This document shows, piece by piece, positions 1 through 5,556 of a DNA stretch of 5,614 bases. The notes beneath the pieces are model-generated. The model ran no database searches. It saw nothing but the letters and a program-made list of their open reading frames with translations, and was not told the origin of the DNA. Position numbers and translations under genes: made by a program. The stretch is from positions 1-5,614 of the forward strand of contig CAZMRW010000139.1 of the NCBI GenBank assembly GCA_964568805.1. Direction: 5' to 3'. How positions within the stretch are numbered: the first letter of the stretch is position 1; the number at the start of each line of letters is the position of its first letter. The stretch comes from CAZMRW01 sp964568805 (GTDB lineage: Bacteria; Pseudomonadota; Gammaproteobacteria; Methylococcales; Methylomonadaceae).

Positions 1-1
1 A

Positions 2-54
2 CCTCTATAGCTCTAATTCCGCTCGCTTTATTTAGTTTTGCAAGTTCCTCTATA
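2..54. repeat. Short direct repeat upstream of the amino-acid dehydrogenase
   Basis: The octamer CCTCTATA occurs at 2-9 and again at 47-54. Each copy is followed within a few bases by CTAAT, so the two form a loose direct repeat about 45 bases apart. The second copy overlaps the best -10 candidate of the dehydrogenase. It could be a pair of operator half-sites or chance in an A/T-rich leader. No family of regulator is recognised. Confidence 0.25.
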
Positions 55-56
55 AC
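28..56 (+). promoter_or_regulatory. Possible sigma70-type promoter for the dehydrogenase
   Basis: TATAAC at 51-56 matches the -10 consensus at five of six positions. The hexamer 17 bases upstream (28-33, TTATTT) is a poor -35. A start near 62 would give a leader of about 25 bases before the GTG start codon. The weak -35 would suit an activator-dependent promoter, but this is inference. The true promoter could lie left of the window. Confidence 0.3.
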
Positions 57-75
57 TAATGCCAAACAAAAAAAC

Positions 76-82
76 AGGAGGT
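76..82 (+). promoter_or_regulatory. Strong ribosome binding site deciding the GTG start of the dehydrogenase
   Basis: AGGAGGT is a near-perfect Shine-Dalgarno sequence five bases upstream of GTG at 88-90. It fixes the start of the dehydrogenase at that GTG, although no ATG lies nearby. Confidence 0.85.
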
Positions 83-87
83 TTCAG

Positions 88-1218
88 GTGGATCTATTTA
101 ATTTTGCCGATGAATTCGGGCCCGCAAAAATCATTCATATCTATGAGCCGGCTGTCGGCCTGAAAGGAATACTGGTCGTCGACAATGTGGCGATGGGCCC
201 TTCCATTGGCGGCGTGCGCATTGCGCCGGATGTCAGTGCCGAGGAATGTTTTCGTTTGGCGCGGGCGATGACCTTTAAAAACGCGGCGGCCGGCCTTCCT
301 CATGGCGGCGGCAAAATGGTGATTTGCGGCGACCCCAAAATGCCGAAGGAACAAAAGCAACGTTTGATGCGCGCGGCGGCCGCCTCGCTGCGCAATGAAG
401 CCGACTATATCTTTGGTCCGGACATGGGCACCAATGAAGAATGCATGGCCTGGGTCAGGGATGAAAACGGCCGCTCGGTCGGCTTGCCCAGGGAACTCGG
501 CGGCATTCCTCTGGATGAAATCGGCGCGACAGGCTGGGGCATTCTCCATGCGATCGATGTCGCGTTGCATCACCGTAATCATTCCCTGACCGGCGCCACG
601 GTCGCGATCCAGGGTTTCGGCTCGGTCGGAAAACATGCCGCCCGCTTCCTGGCCGAACGGGGTGCCAAAATCATTGCCGCCAACGACAGCCACGGTACTA
701 TTTTCAATCCGGCTGGTCTTGATATTAACGCCTTATTCAAAATCAAGGAAGAAGGACGGAGTGTGGCCGAGTTCCCGGATGGAAAACCGCTTGACCGGGA
801 CGAGATCATCGATATCGAATGTGACATCTGGATTCCCGCCGCCCGTCCGGATGTGATACACGAAGATAATGTGCACCGGCTCAAAACCAAATTCATTGTG
901 CAGGGCGCCAATACTCCCATCACCGTTGGCGCGGAAAGACTGCTGTATGAAAAGGGCGTAGTCTGTGTTCCGGACTTTATTGCCAACGCGGGCGGCGTCA
1001 TCTGCGCTGCGATGGAATATCACGGCGCGACAGCAGGAGCCGCTTCGCAGGCGATAGAGGAAAAAATTCGCAGAAACACCGAGAAAGTTTTGGAAATTTC
1101 TCGGCGGGAAACTATTCAGCCCAGGGAAGCCGCGATTGAGCTGGCATCCATACGCATCAAGAAAGCCATGTCCTTCAGACGCTGGTCGCTGTTTTCGTCG
1201 GCGCCTGATTTTATTTAG
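88..1218 (+). CDS. Glu/Leu/Phe/Val dehydrogenase family protein, probably branched-chain or other non-polar amino-acid dehydrogenase
   Basis: Cytoplasmic NAD(P)-dependent oxidative deaminase, converting an L-amino acid to its 2-oxoacid and ammonia. At 376 residues it is close to leucine dehydrogenase (about 365) and shorter than typical glutamate dehydrogenases (about 420). The N-terminal substrate domain carries GGVR (41-44), the two catalytic lysines K64 (TFKNAAAG) and K76 (LPHGGGK), and catalytic D112 (GPDMGTNE). The Rossmann domain shows GFGSVG at 176-181 and an Asp after strand 2 (D200), which favours NAD. The C-terminal part has VPDFIANAGGV (294-304). The residue just before GG, lysine in glutamate dehydrogenase and leucine in leucine dehydrogenase, is I40. 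The serine that helps hold the glutamate carboxylate is replaced by A307. Both changes point to a non-polar side chain. The start is GTG with a strong ribosome binding site. The gene looks intact, and 19 bases downstream lies an oxidoreductase stub that was probably once its operon partner. Confidence 0.9.
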   Translation: MDLFNFADEFGPAKIIHIYEPAVGLKGILVVDNVAMGPSIGGVRIAPDVSAEECFRLARAMTFKNAAAGLPHGGGKMVICGDPKMPKEQKQRLMRAAAASLRNEADYIFGPDMGTNEECMAWVRDENGRSVGLPRELGGIPLDEIGATGWGILHAIDVALHHRNHSLTGATVAIQGFGSVGKHAARFLAERGAKIIAANDSHGTIFNPAGLDINALFKIKEEGRSVAEFPDGKPLDRDEIIDIECDIWIPAARPDVIHEDNVHRLKTKFIVQGANTPITVGAERLLYEKGVVCVPDFIANAGGVICAAMEYHGATAGAASQAIEEKIRRNTEKVLEISRRETIQPREAAIELASIRIKKAMSFRRWSLFSSAPDFI

Positions 1219-1237
1219 CCATTACCCGGAGTGGCCC

Positions 1238-1292
1238 ATGTTCACTATCCGCTTTCACGACCGCTGTGGTCAGGGAATGAAAACAGCCGCGC
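1238..1292 (+). pseudogene. N-terminal stub of 2-oxoacid:ferredoxin oxidoreductase gamma subunit
   Basis: An ATG at 1238, preceded at six bases by GGAG (1228-1231), opens MFTIRFHDRCGQGMKTAA. This matches the conserved start of pyruvate/2-oxoacid:acceptor oxidoreductase gamma chains, normally MFxIRFHGRGGQG followed by TA. Two glycines of that motif are replaced (D8 and C10), which is consistent with decay. After about 18 codons the similarity stops and the frame runs into TGA at 1304-1306. The intact subunit would be roughly 180-200 residues, with alpha and beta partners alongside. None of these is present. The stub begins only 19 bases after the dehydrogenase stop, so the two were probably co-transcribed. 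A product of 22 residues could still be made but would have no enzyme activity. The family match is by recalled motif only. Confidence 0.7.
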
Positions 1293-1817
1293 TTTACCGA
1301 GGATGACAGGCTGTGCATTCCGGTGCCATTTTATCACTGTTTCGGGATGGTCCTGGCGAATCTGCTCTGTTTTTCGGTGGGAGCCACTGCCGAAGCGGTA
1401 GACCGGGACGGCTGGCTGCATTCAGGAGATCTGGGGGTCATGGATCAGAAGGGTTATGTCCGCATTACCGGCCGGCTCAAGGAGATGATCATACGCGGCG
1501 GCGAGAATATCTATCCGCGTGAAATCGAGGGTTTTATTTATACTCCCCCGAAGGTAGCCGGCGTTGCCGTGTTCGGCATACCCGATGAACTTTTCGGTGA
1601 AGTAATCATTACCTGGATTCGGCTCCATGCCGATACCGAGCGCAGCGCCGATGAAATCAGGGCGTACTGCAAGGACAATCTGGTTCATTTCAAAATACCG
1701 AAACTGATCGAATTTGTAGATTCGTTTCCGATGACCGTTACCGGCAAGCTGCAGAAATTCCGGATGCGGGAGATCACTCTCGAAAAACTGAAAGAACAGC
1801 AAAAAACGGCAGGCTAG
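1293..1817 (+). pseudogene. Acyl-CoA ligase (AMP-binding, FadD-like) remnant with two deletions
   Basis: Similarity to medium/long-chain acyl-CoA ligases begins at about 1293 with FTEDDRLCIPVPFYHCFGM, a stretch normally some 200 or more residues into the enzyme. It runs to VGAT near 1388, then jumps to AEAVDRDGWLHSGDL. The P-loop side, the SGSAP-type and YGMTE motifs and the rest of the adenylation core (about 150 residues) are missing, in frame. From there the C-terminal part is complete. It has SGDL (ATP-ribose aspartate at 1428-1430), the hinge motif GRLKEMIIRGGENIYPREIE at 1470-1529, and TGKLQK near the end, where the first lysine (1746-1748) is the usual catalytic one. Nominal frame starts are GTG 1323 or none, with no ribosome binding site. 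Two losses plus the missing start make it a pseudogene. A free C-terminal domain could fold but could not adenylate a substrate. Confidence 0.85.
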
Positions 1818-1820
1818 CCG
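1801..1820 (-). terminator. Possible intrinsic terminator of the sirtuin gene
   Basis: Read on the minus strand, CGGC-TAGCCT-GCCG forms a four-pair G/C stem with a six-base loop (1820-1807), followed at once by six T (1806-1801). It lies about 30 bases beyond the sirtuin stop codon, inside the 3' end of the ligase remnant. The stem is short, so efficiency is uncertain. Confidence 0.4.
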
Positions 1821-1847
1821 ACGAGCACTATTCGCTTATAAAAACCG

Positions 1848-2555
1848 TCAAATACCATCGGCAAGCCACTTATCGACCAACTCGGGCAATTTGCTTGCCG
1901 CTTTTTCCTTGAACCAGGTGATTCCCTCGGGGACAAAATCCAGATCCGGGGCAATGACGATAATCGGAGTACGCGCTTTGACATACTCGATCAATCCTGC
2001 AGCCGGGTAAACGGCCAGCGAGGTGCCTATGACCAGCAGTAAATCCGCACGCTGGACAATCGCTGTTGCGGCCGGGAACTTGATAACATCCTCATTAAAC
2101 CAGACCACATGAGGCCTTAATTGACTACCCTTCGTGCAGATATCGCCGATGGCGATATCCTTGTCTTCAAGATCGTAGATTAAATTCGGTTCGATCGTGC
2201 TCCTTGCCTTCATGATTTCGCCATGGATATGGAGAACATTTTTCGATCCCGCTCGTTCGTGAAGATCGTCAATATTTTGCGTGATGATGCTGACTTGATA
2301 TTTGCCGGCCAACCTGGCCAACGCATAATGAGCCGGATTGGGTTTAGCTTCCCGGACTTGTTGGCGCCTCGCATTATAAAATTGCAGAACCTGTTCCGGA
2401 TTATTTTTCCAGCCTGAAGGTGTCGCCACGTCTTCAAGAGAATAGCGTTCCCATAAACCCGCGTTCCCCCGAAATGTGCTTAAACCGCTCTCGGCGCTGA
2501 TGCCGGCGCCGGTAAGAGCAACGATGTGTTTTGGCATTGAAGGCGAATTATTCAT
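1848..2555 (-). CDS. cobB: Sir2-family NAD-dependent protein deacylase (class III, zinc-less)
   Basis: Removes acyl groups from protein lysines using NAD, giving nicotinamide and O-acyl-ADP-ribose, in the cytoplasm. From the ATG at 2555 (235 residues) it shows GAGISAESGLSTFRG (16-30, NAD loop), TQNIDDLHERAG (92-103), catalytic H111 in HIHG, LRPHVVWF (146-153) and GTSLAVYPAA (177-186). YNARR (60-64) keeps the Tyr and Arg (Y60, R63) that in CobB and SIRT5 bind succinyl or malonyl groups, so desuccinylation is plausible. The small domain between H111 and LRPHVVWF has one cysteine only (C140) instead of four zinc ligands. TTG at 2564 would add three residues and ATG at 2537 would remove six. None of the three has a clear ribosome binding site. 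The gene is divergent from the small gene at 2726 and convergent with the ligase remnant. The symbol is by family. Confidence 0.92.
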   Translation of the reverse strand: MNNSPSMPKHIVALTGAGISAESGLSTFRGNAGLWERYSLEDVATPSGWKNNPEQVLQFYNARRQQVREAKPNPAHYALARLAGKYQVSIITQNIDDLHERAGSKNVLHIHGEIMKARSTIEPNLIYDLEDKDIAIGDICTKGSQLRPHVVWFNEDVIKFPAATAIVQRADLLLVIGTSLAVYPAAGLIEYVKARTPIIVIAPDLDFVPEGITWFKEKAASKLPELVDKWLADGI

Positions 2556-2647
2556 TGACTGCAAGAACCCGTGGCATGAACCGTTATTGACGCTTACGTT
2601 AGGACATCGCCGTAAAAATTACAATACTGCAAATAAGGATAATGTTT

Positions 2648-2676
2648 TTGGCAGGCCTTTAGAAAACCGGTAAAAT
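2648..2676 (+). promoter_or_regulatory. Sigma70-type promoter of the small gene
   Basis: TTGGCA (2648-2653) and TAAAAT (2671-2676) each match consensus at five of six positions and are separated by exactly 17 bases. Transcription would start near 2683, giving a leader of about 43 bases before the ATG at 2726. It lies in the 170-base gap between this gene and the divergent sirtuin. No equally good promoter was seen for the sirtuin. Confidence 0.6.
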
Positions 2677-2725
2677 CAAACCAGACACCAGCATTGTCAA
2701 TTCATGAAACCCAAAAGAGTTTGAT

Positions 2726-2947
2726 ATGAACAACCGTAATGAACAATTAGCGCAAAAAGTCGTGGAAGTATTCAAAAAAAACATCAGCGCCGAAACCCGT
2801 GCTCATATTACCGAAACGGAGTTCAAAGAATTGTCCCAGATCGTTCTGGAAGCCCTGGAAATTGAAATGACTGAAGCGGTTGAGATGGTCGATGAACTGG
2901 AACGGCGTCTTAAAGACAGGGCCGGCCGTCGGGAGATGAATTTGTAA
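2726..2947 (+). CDS. Small acidic helical protein of unknown function
   Basis: I do not recognise this 73-residue protein. The ATG has AAGAG (2715-2719) six bases upstream and a good promoter in front, so it is likely expressed. It has no signal peptide, membrane segment or cysteine, and almost no glycine or proline. Composition is rich in Glu, Lys, Ala and Leu, and the whole chain looks alpha-helical. Residues about 29-68 carry spaced hydrophobics (FKELSQIVLEALEIEMTEAV then MVDELERRLKDR) that would suit an amphipathic helical hairpin or short coiled coil. It is acidic in the middle and basic at the end (KDRAGRRE). A cytoplasmic adaptor or dimeric scaffold is possible but not shown. It stands alone, since the next intact gene is over 360 bases away. 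Confidence 0.7.
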   Translation: MNNRNEQLAQKVVEVFKKNISAETRAHITETEFKELSQIVLEALEIEMTEAVEMVDELERRLKDRAGRREMNL

Positions 2948-2950
2948 AAT

Positions 2951-2968
2951 GCAGAATGATGCTTTTTT
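2951..2968 (+). terminator. Weak terminator candidate after the small gene
   Basis: Four bases after the stop codon, GCA-GAATGA-TGC is followed by six T. The stem has only three strong pairs, extendable past a mismatch by A/T pairs between the A run before it and the T run. It is plausible only because of its position and T-tract. Confidence 0.2.
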
Positions 2969-3131
2969 CGAAGACATATGGAGCTCCTTCAGCTAACACA
3001 GCTAAATCCGGTTAGAGCGGCCTTCCCCATCAACCAACCGTCGAAAAACGCTTTGCAGCCCTTCTCGATAAAAAAACCGGCCGGAACTTCAGCTCAATAT
3101 TCAATTACCAGACATTGAATCATCTCCAAGA

Positions 3132-3269
3132 TTAAAGGACGGGATTAAGCAGGAACATATAGAATTTGCTGCTGGTATCGTTATAGCCGGTCAGGACCGT
3201 GACGGCTTAATTGTTGCCTGTCGCGTGCCCATTCCAGGCGATGCCATGAGCTAAGGCCGAGATCATGCT
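3132..3269 (-). pseudogene. Possible decayed C-terminus of a HAF-repeat extracellular protein
   Basis: Read on the minus strand from about 3269, one frame gives AHGIAWNGHATGNN (3251-3210) and a stop at 3209-3207. It then continues as AVTVL and TGYNDTSSKFYMFLLNPVL, up to a terminal TAA at 3134-3132. Codons in the second part are mostly G/C-ended (about 16 of 23), as expected for a gene that once was coding. HAF-family repeats typically combine a WNG-type turn, GxVxGYSDT-like strands and HAFL, and such proteins often end in HAFLLTPV or similar, which this end resembles. It has one internal stop and no start, and the upstream part is missing, so it would be a remnant. The plus-strand complement is also open, so the assignment rests on recalled motif resemblance alone. 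Confidence 0.35.
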
Positions 3270-3313
3270 AAACTCTTCTCTTTGACACCATGTATTAACT
3301 AAGGGATCTATTC

Positions 3314-3982
3314 ATGCGCCTGCTGTTAATTGAGGATGACCGGAATTTAGCGCTTATCCTGAAAAAAGACCTGGTAAAGGCCGGTTTTGCCGTCGATGTC
3401 ACCCATGATGGAGTAGAAGGCGAATACCTGGGAAATGAAGGTGTTTACCACCTGGCCGTGCTGGATCTTGGCTTACCGGAGCGTAACGGCATCACTGTAT
3501 TACAGAATTGGCGGGCTAGACAAAACAACCTGCCGGTTCTGATACTGACCGCACGCGATGCCTGGTATGAAAAAGTAGAAGGATTCAAAGCCGGCGCCGA
3601 TGATTATCTAGCTAAACCTTTTCATATTGAAGAACTGCTTGTCCGGATCAATGCGCTGTTACATCGCGCGCACCAGTTACCCGGCGGCAATAACCTGCTG
3701 GTTGGCGGCTTGACGCTGGATGAAGACCGCCAGCAAGTAACCACCGAAAGCGGCGAGCTATTCCCCTTGACTGGCGTAGAATTCAAATTACTGCGCTACT
3801 TTCTTCTGCATCCCGGGCAGATCATCAGCAAATCAACCTTGGCCGACCAGATTTATGATTTCGATTCGGATAAAGATAGCAATGTTATCGAAGTCTATGT
3901 TAACCATCTGCGCCGTAAACTCGGAAAAGAACGTTTCGTAACGCGTCGAGGACAGGGTTATATATTCAAGGAAAAACCCTGA
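3314..3982 (+). CDS. PhoP-like OmpR-family response regulator
   Basis: DNA-binding transcriptional regulator of 222 residues, activated by phosphorylation from the kinase encoded next to it. The receiver domain (1-115) has the acidic pair D8-D9, phospho-acceptor D51 (VLDLGLP), T79 (LILTARD) and K101 (DDYLAKPF). All are in place. The C-terminal winged helix (about 128-220) ends in the usual SNVIEVYVNHLRRKL recognition helix and the TRRGQGYIF wing. The run TARDAWYEKV...GADDYLAKPFHIEEL is close to PhoP-type regulators. The ATG has AAGGGA (3301-3306) seven bases upstream. The stop overlaps the kinase start by one base (TGATG), so the two are translationally coupled. The target genes and the signal cannot be read from this window. 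No clear repeated operator was found upstream. Confidence 0.94.
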   Translation: MRLLLIEDDRNLALILKKDLVKAGFAVDVTHDGVEGEYLGNEGVYHLAVLDLGLPERNGITVLQNWRARQNNLPVLILTARDAWYEKVEGFKAGADDYLAKPFHIEELLVRINALLHRAHQLPGGNNLLVGGLTLDEDRQQVTTESGELFPLTGVEFKLLRYFLLHPGQIISKSTLADQIYDFDSDKDSNVIEVYVNHLRRKLGKERFVTRRGQGYIFKEKP

Positions 3983-5328
3983 TGAAATCATTGCAACTAA
4001 GGTTGGCCTTGGGGCTTTTAATCAGTCTGTTTTGTGCGGTTGTCGCCTTATGGTGGCAAACCAAACTGGCCATTCGTCAGTTGGCTGAAGATAACGTCGC
4101 CGAGCATCTCGAGCACGATGCCGAGGCTATTCTCGCGGCCGTTTATGCCGAAACCCCCAGCACGATCGCACTCACACATAAAGAGATCGAACCGGTTTAT
4201 ATGAGGCTCAAATCCGGCCAGTATTACCGGATCATGAGCGATAATCAAACAATCCGATCTCCTTCTTTAGGCGAGAGCGATTTCGAAGTACCGATTCTCC
4301 CTTCCGGCACTAGACTTCGGCTTTACCATACGGGACCGCTGCAGCAACCCCTCATTATTATGGCCTATGGCTACCAGAAACTGGATCGCCTGATCACGGT
4401 AGCCGTTGCCGAAGACCTGTCGCCGACGCTGGCGCTGATAGCAACCTTTCAAAATCGGTATTCGGTTATCTCGGCAGTATTGCTCGTGTTATTGGTTCTG
4501 GTGCAGATCATAATCCTGCGCACGGGCTTTCGGCCGCTTGCCCGCATCCAACAACAGCTTAAAGATCTGGAAAAAGGCGAAAGAAGCCAGATCGATACCG
4601 ATGTGCCGCTGGAAGTATTTACATTGGTTACCGGATTCAACAGGTTAATCACGGTACTGGATCAGCGTTTGCAGCGTTCGCGCAATGCTTTGGCCGACCT
4701 CGCCCATGCTCTGAAAACTCCGTTAACTGTGCTGCAGCAACTACCCAGGGAAGAAGCGTTCCGGTCTCAACCGGAACTGAGCCAGACCCTGATGACGCAA
4801 ACGTCCAACATGCAAAGACTCATGGAACGCGTGCTTAAACGCGCTCGATTAGCCGGCCTGGGCCCTTCCATGGCAAAATTTGATATCTATCAGGAAATCC
4901 CGGCGTTAATCCATGTCCTGAAAAGCATGTATCAGGATAAAAATCTGGAAATCCGCTTTACCGGCCCCGAATCCGGCAAGTTATCGATCGACAGGGAAGA
5001 TATGCTCGAACTAGCCGGCAACCTGCTCGATAATGCGTGTAAATGGGCCCAATCCATAGTAAACCTGAAATTTACATGCAATCAGACGGTGCATTTGATC
5101 GTTGAAGACGACGGGCCCGGCGTTTCGGAAACGGATATGGAGAAATTAATGCTGCGAGGCAGTCGGCTGGATGAAACGGTCGACGGCCATGGACTCGGTT
5201 TACCGATCGCCAAATTAATCGCCGAACAATATGGCGGGCAACTATTACTCCGCAAATCGCATGAATTAGGCGGATTGTGCGTAGAAGCTGTTTTACCTAC
5301 GGCAGAGTCCTGCAAAACCATTCAATAA
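3982..5328 (+). CDS. PhoQ-like membrane sensor histidine kinase
   Basis: Inner-membrane kinase of 448 residues that phosphorylates the regulator encoded just upstream. Its start overlaps that gene's stop by one base. Transmembrane helix 1 is at about 8-25 and helix 2 at about 161-179. Between them lies a sensor domain of some 130 residues facing the periplasm, with a YYRIMSDNQTIRSPSL stretch resembling the YFQI...SRSL element of many PhoQ-like kinases. A HAMP-like linker follows (about 180-232). The H-box is ALADLAHALKTPLTVLQ with H242, close to the LSHSLKTPL form of PhoQ. The ATPase domain has the N-box (N347, N351), EDDGPG (375-380) and GHGLGL (402-407), all intact. The sensor domain is not strongly acidic like that of enteric PhoQ, so the ligand may differ. 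Nothing in the window identifies the stimulus. Confidence 0.93.
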   Translation: MKSLQLRLALGLLISLFCAVVALWWQTKLAIRQLAEDNVAEHLEHDAEAILAAVYAETPSTIALTHKEIEPVYMRLKSGQYYRIMSDNQTIRSPSLGESDFEVPILPSGTRLRLYHTGPLQQPLIIMAYGYQKLDRLITVAVAEDLSPTLALIATFQNRYSVISAVLLVLLVLVQIIILRTGFRPLARIQQQLKDLEKGERSQIDTDVPLEVFTLVTGFNRLITVLDQRLQRSRNALADLAHALKTPLTVLQQLPREEAFRSQPELSQTLMTQTSNMQRLMERVLKRARLAGLGPSMAKFDIYQEIPALIHVLKSMYQDKNLEIRFTGPESGKLSIDREDMLELAGNLLDNACKWAQSIVNLKFTCNQTVHLIVEDDGPGVSETDMEKLMLRGSRLDETVDGHGLGLPIAKLIAEQYGGQLLLRKSHELGGLCVEAVLPTAESCKTIQ

Positions 5329-5414
5329 GAGGTGCCGAATCATCGAAAGGGATATGACCAATGCGCGCTGGAGGCGGCATTTTTAAAAACTGAAGTGCCT
5401 GCGCTCAAAAACGG
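5329..5414. other. Spacer after the kinase gene
   Basis: This 86-base spacer separates the kinase stop from the transposase remnant. It contains the palindrome TTTTTAAAAA near 5380-5389, flanked by GGCA and TGCC and further out by GCGC. That could form an imperfect hairpin, but there is no T-tract after it, so it is not a convincing terminator. No gene is seen. Confidence 0.4.
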
Positions 5415-5556
5415 CTAGTCTTCGTTATCCCCTGTGTCAGGATAGCTAGAAAAAAAACTCAACAACTCGACTCGCTTCAGCTTCTTCTTGATCACTTTAT
5501 GATCCAGCTCCCAGACTGTACAGATGAAAAACATTTTTTGCGATATCTAAACACAC
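5415..5556 (-). pseudogene. IS110-family transposase N-terminus, frameshifted and truncated
   Basis: On the minus strand, VCLDIAKNVFHLYS (5556-5515) matches the start of IS110-family DEDD transposases (typically VGLDIAKNVFQLHG). It includes the first catalytic aspartate of the RuvC-like domain at 5547-5545. That frame then stops. A one-base shift restores the family sequence as WELDHKVIKKKLKRVELLSF followed by FSSYPD (5513-5436), the region normally ending in FFANLPP. Similarity ends there, and the shifted frame stops at 5417-5415. Only about 45 of some 320-340 residues remain, and the GxEAC block and all later catalytic residues are absent. The usual start codon a few residues before VCLDIAK is not visible. 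The frame continues open to the window edge without an ATG. This is a dead fragment of an insertion sequence. Confidence 0.75.

Larger units (their letters stand above)
2948..3313. other. 366-base stretch with no intact gene
   Basis: Between the small gene and the response regulator there is no full gene. All three plus-strand frames stay open for 30-60 codons here, but none has a start with a ribosome binding site or a recognisable product. The left end has a weak terminator-like site. The right half overlaps a minus-strand stretch that resembles the end of a HAF-repeat protein. TTGACA at 3282-3287 is a perfect -35 hexamer, but no acceptable -10 follows at 16-18 bases. No RNA gene is seen. 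Confidence 0.6.

Noticed and set aside
1323..1817. Reading the ligase remnant as a complete small gene starting at GTG 1323.
   Set aside because: Family similarity extends upstream of the GTG, there is no ribosome binding site, and the adenylation core is missing, so a remnant is the better call.
3072..3254. Plus-strand open frame ending in RVPIPGDAMS, and a second frame with VEKRFAALLDKKTGRNF just before it.
   Set aside because: Neither has a start codon with a ribosome binding site, they are in different frames, and I recognise no family. The minus-strand reading of the right half looks more protein-like.
3282..3310. Perfect -35 hexamer TTGACA upstream of the response regulator.
   Set aside because: The hexamer at the right spacing (GATCTA near 3305) is not a -10, and it falls across the ribosome binding site. 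A TATTAA closer by has no fitting -35.
5363..5407. Hairpin around TTTTTAAAAA as an intrinsic terminator for the two-component operon.
   Set aside because: The arms are imperfect and unequal in spacing, and no T-tract follows on either strand.
5332..5418. GTG-started frame of 28 codons directly after the kinase stop, in the same frame as the kinase.
   Set aside because: It is very short, lacks a proper ribosome binding site and has no recognisable motif. It may be a lost extension but cannot be supported.
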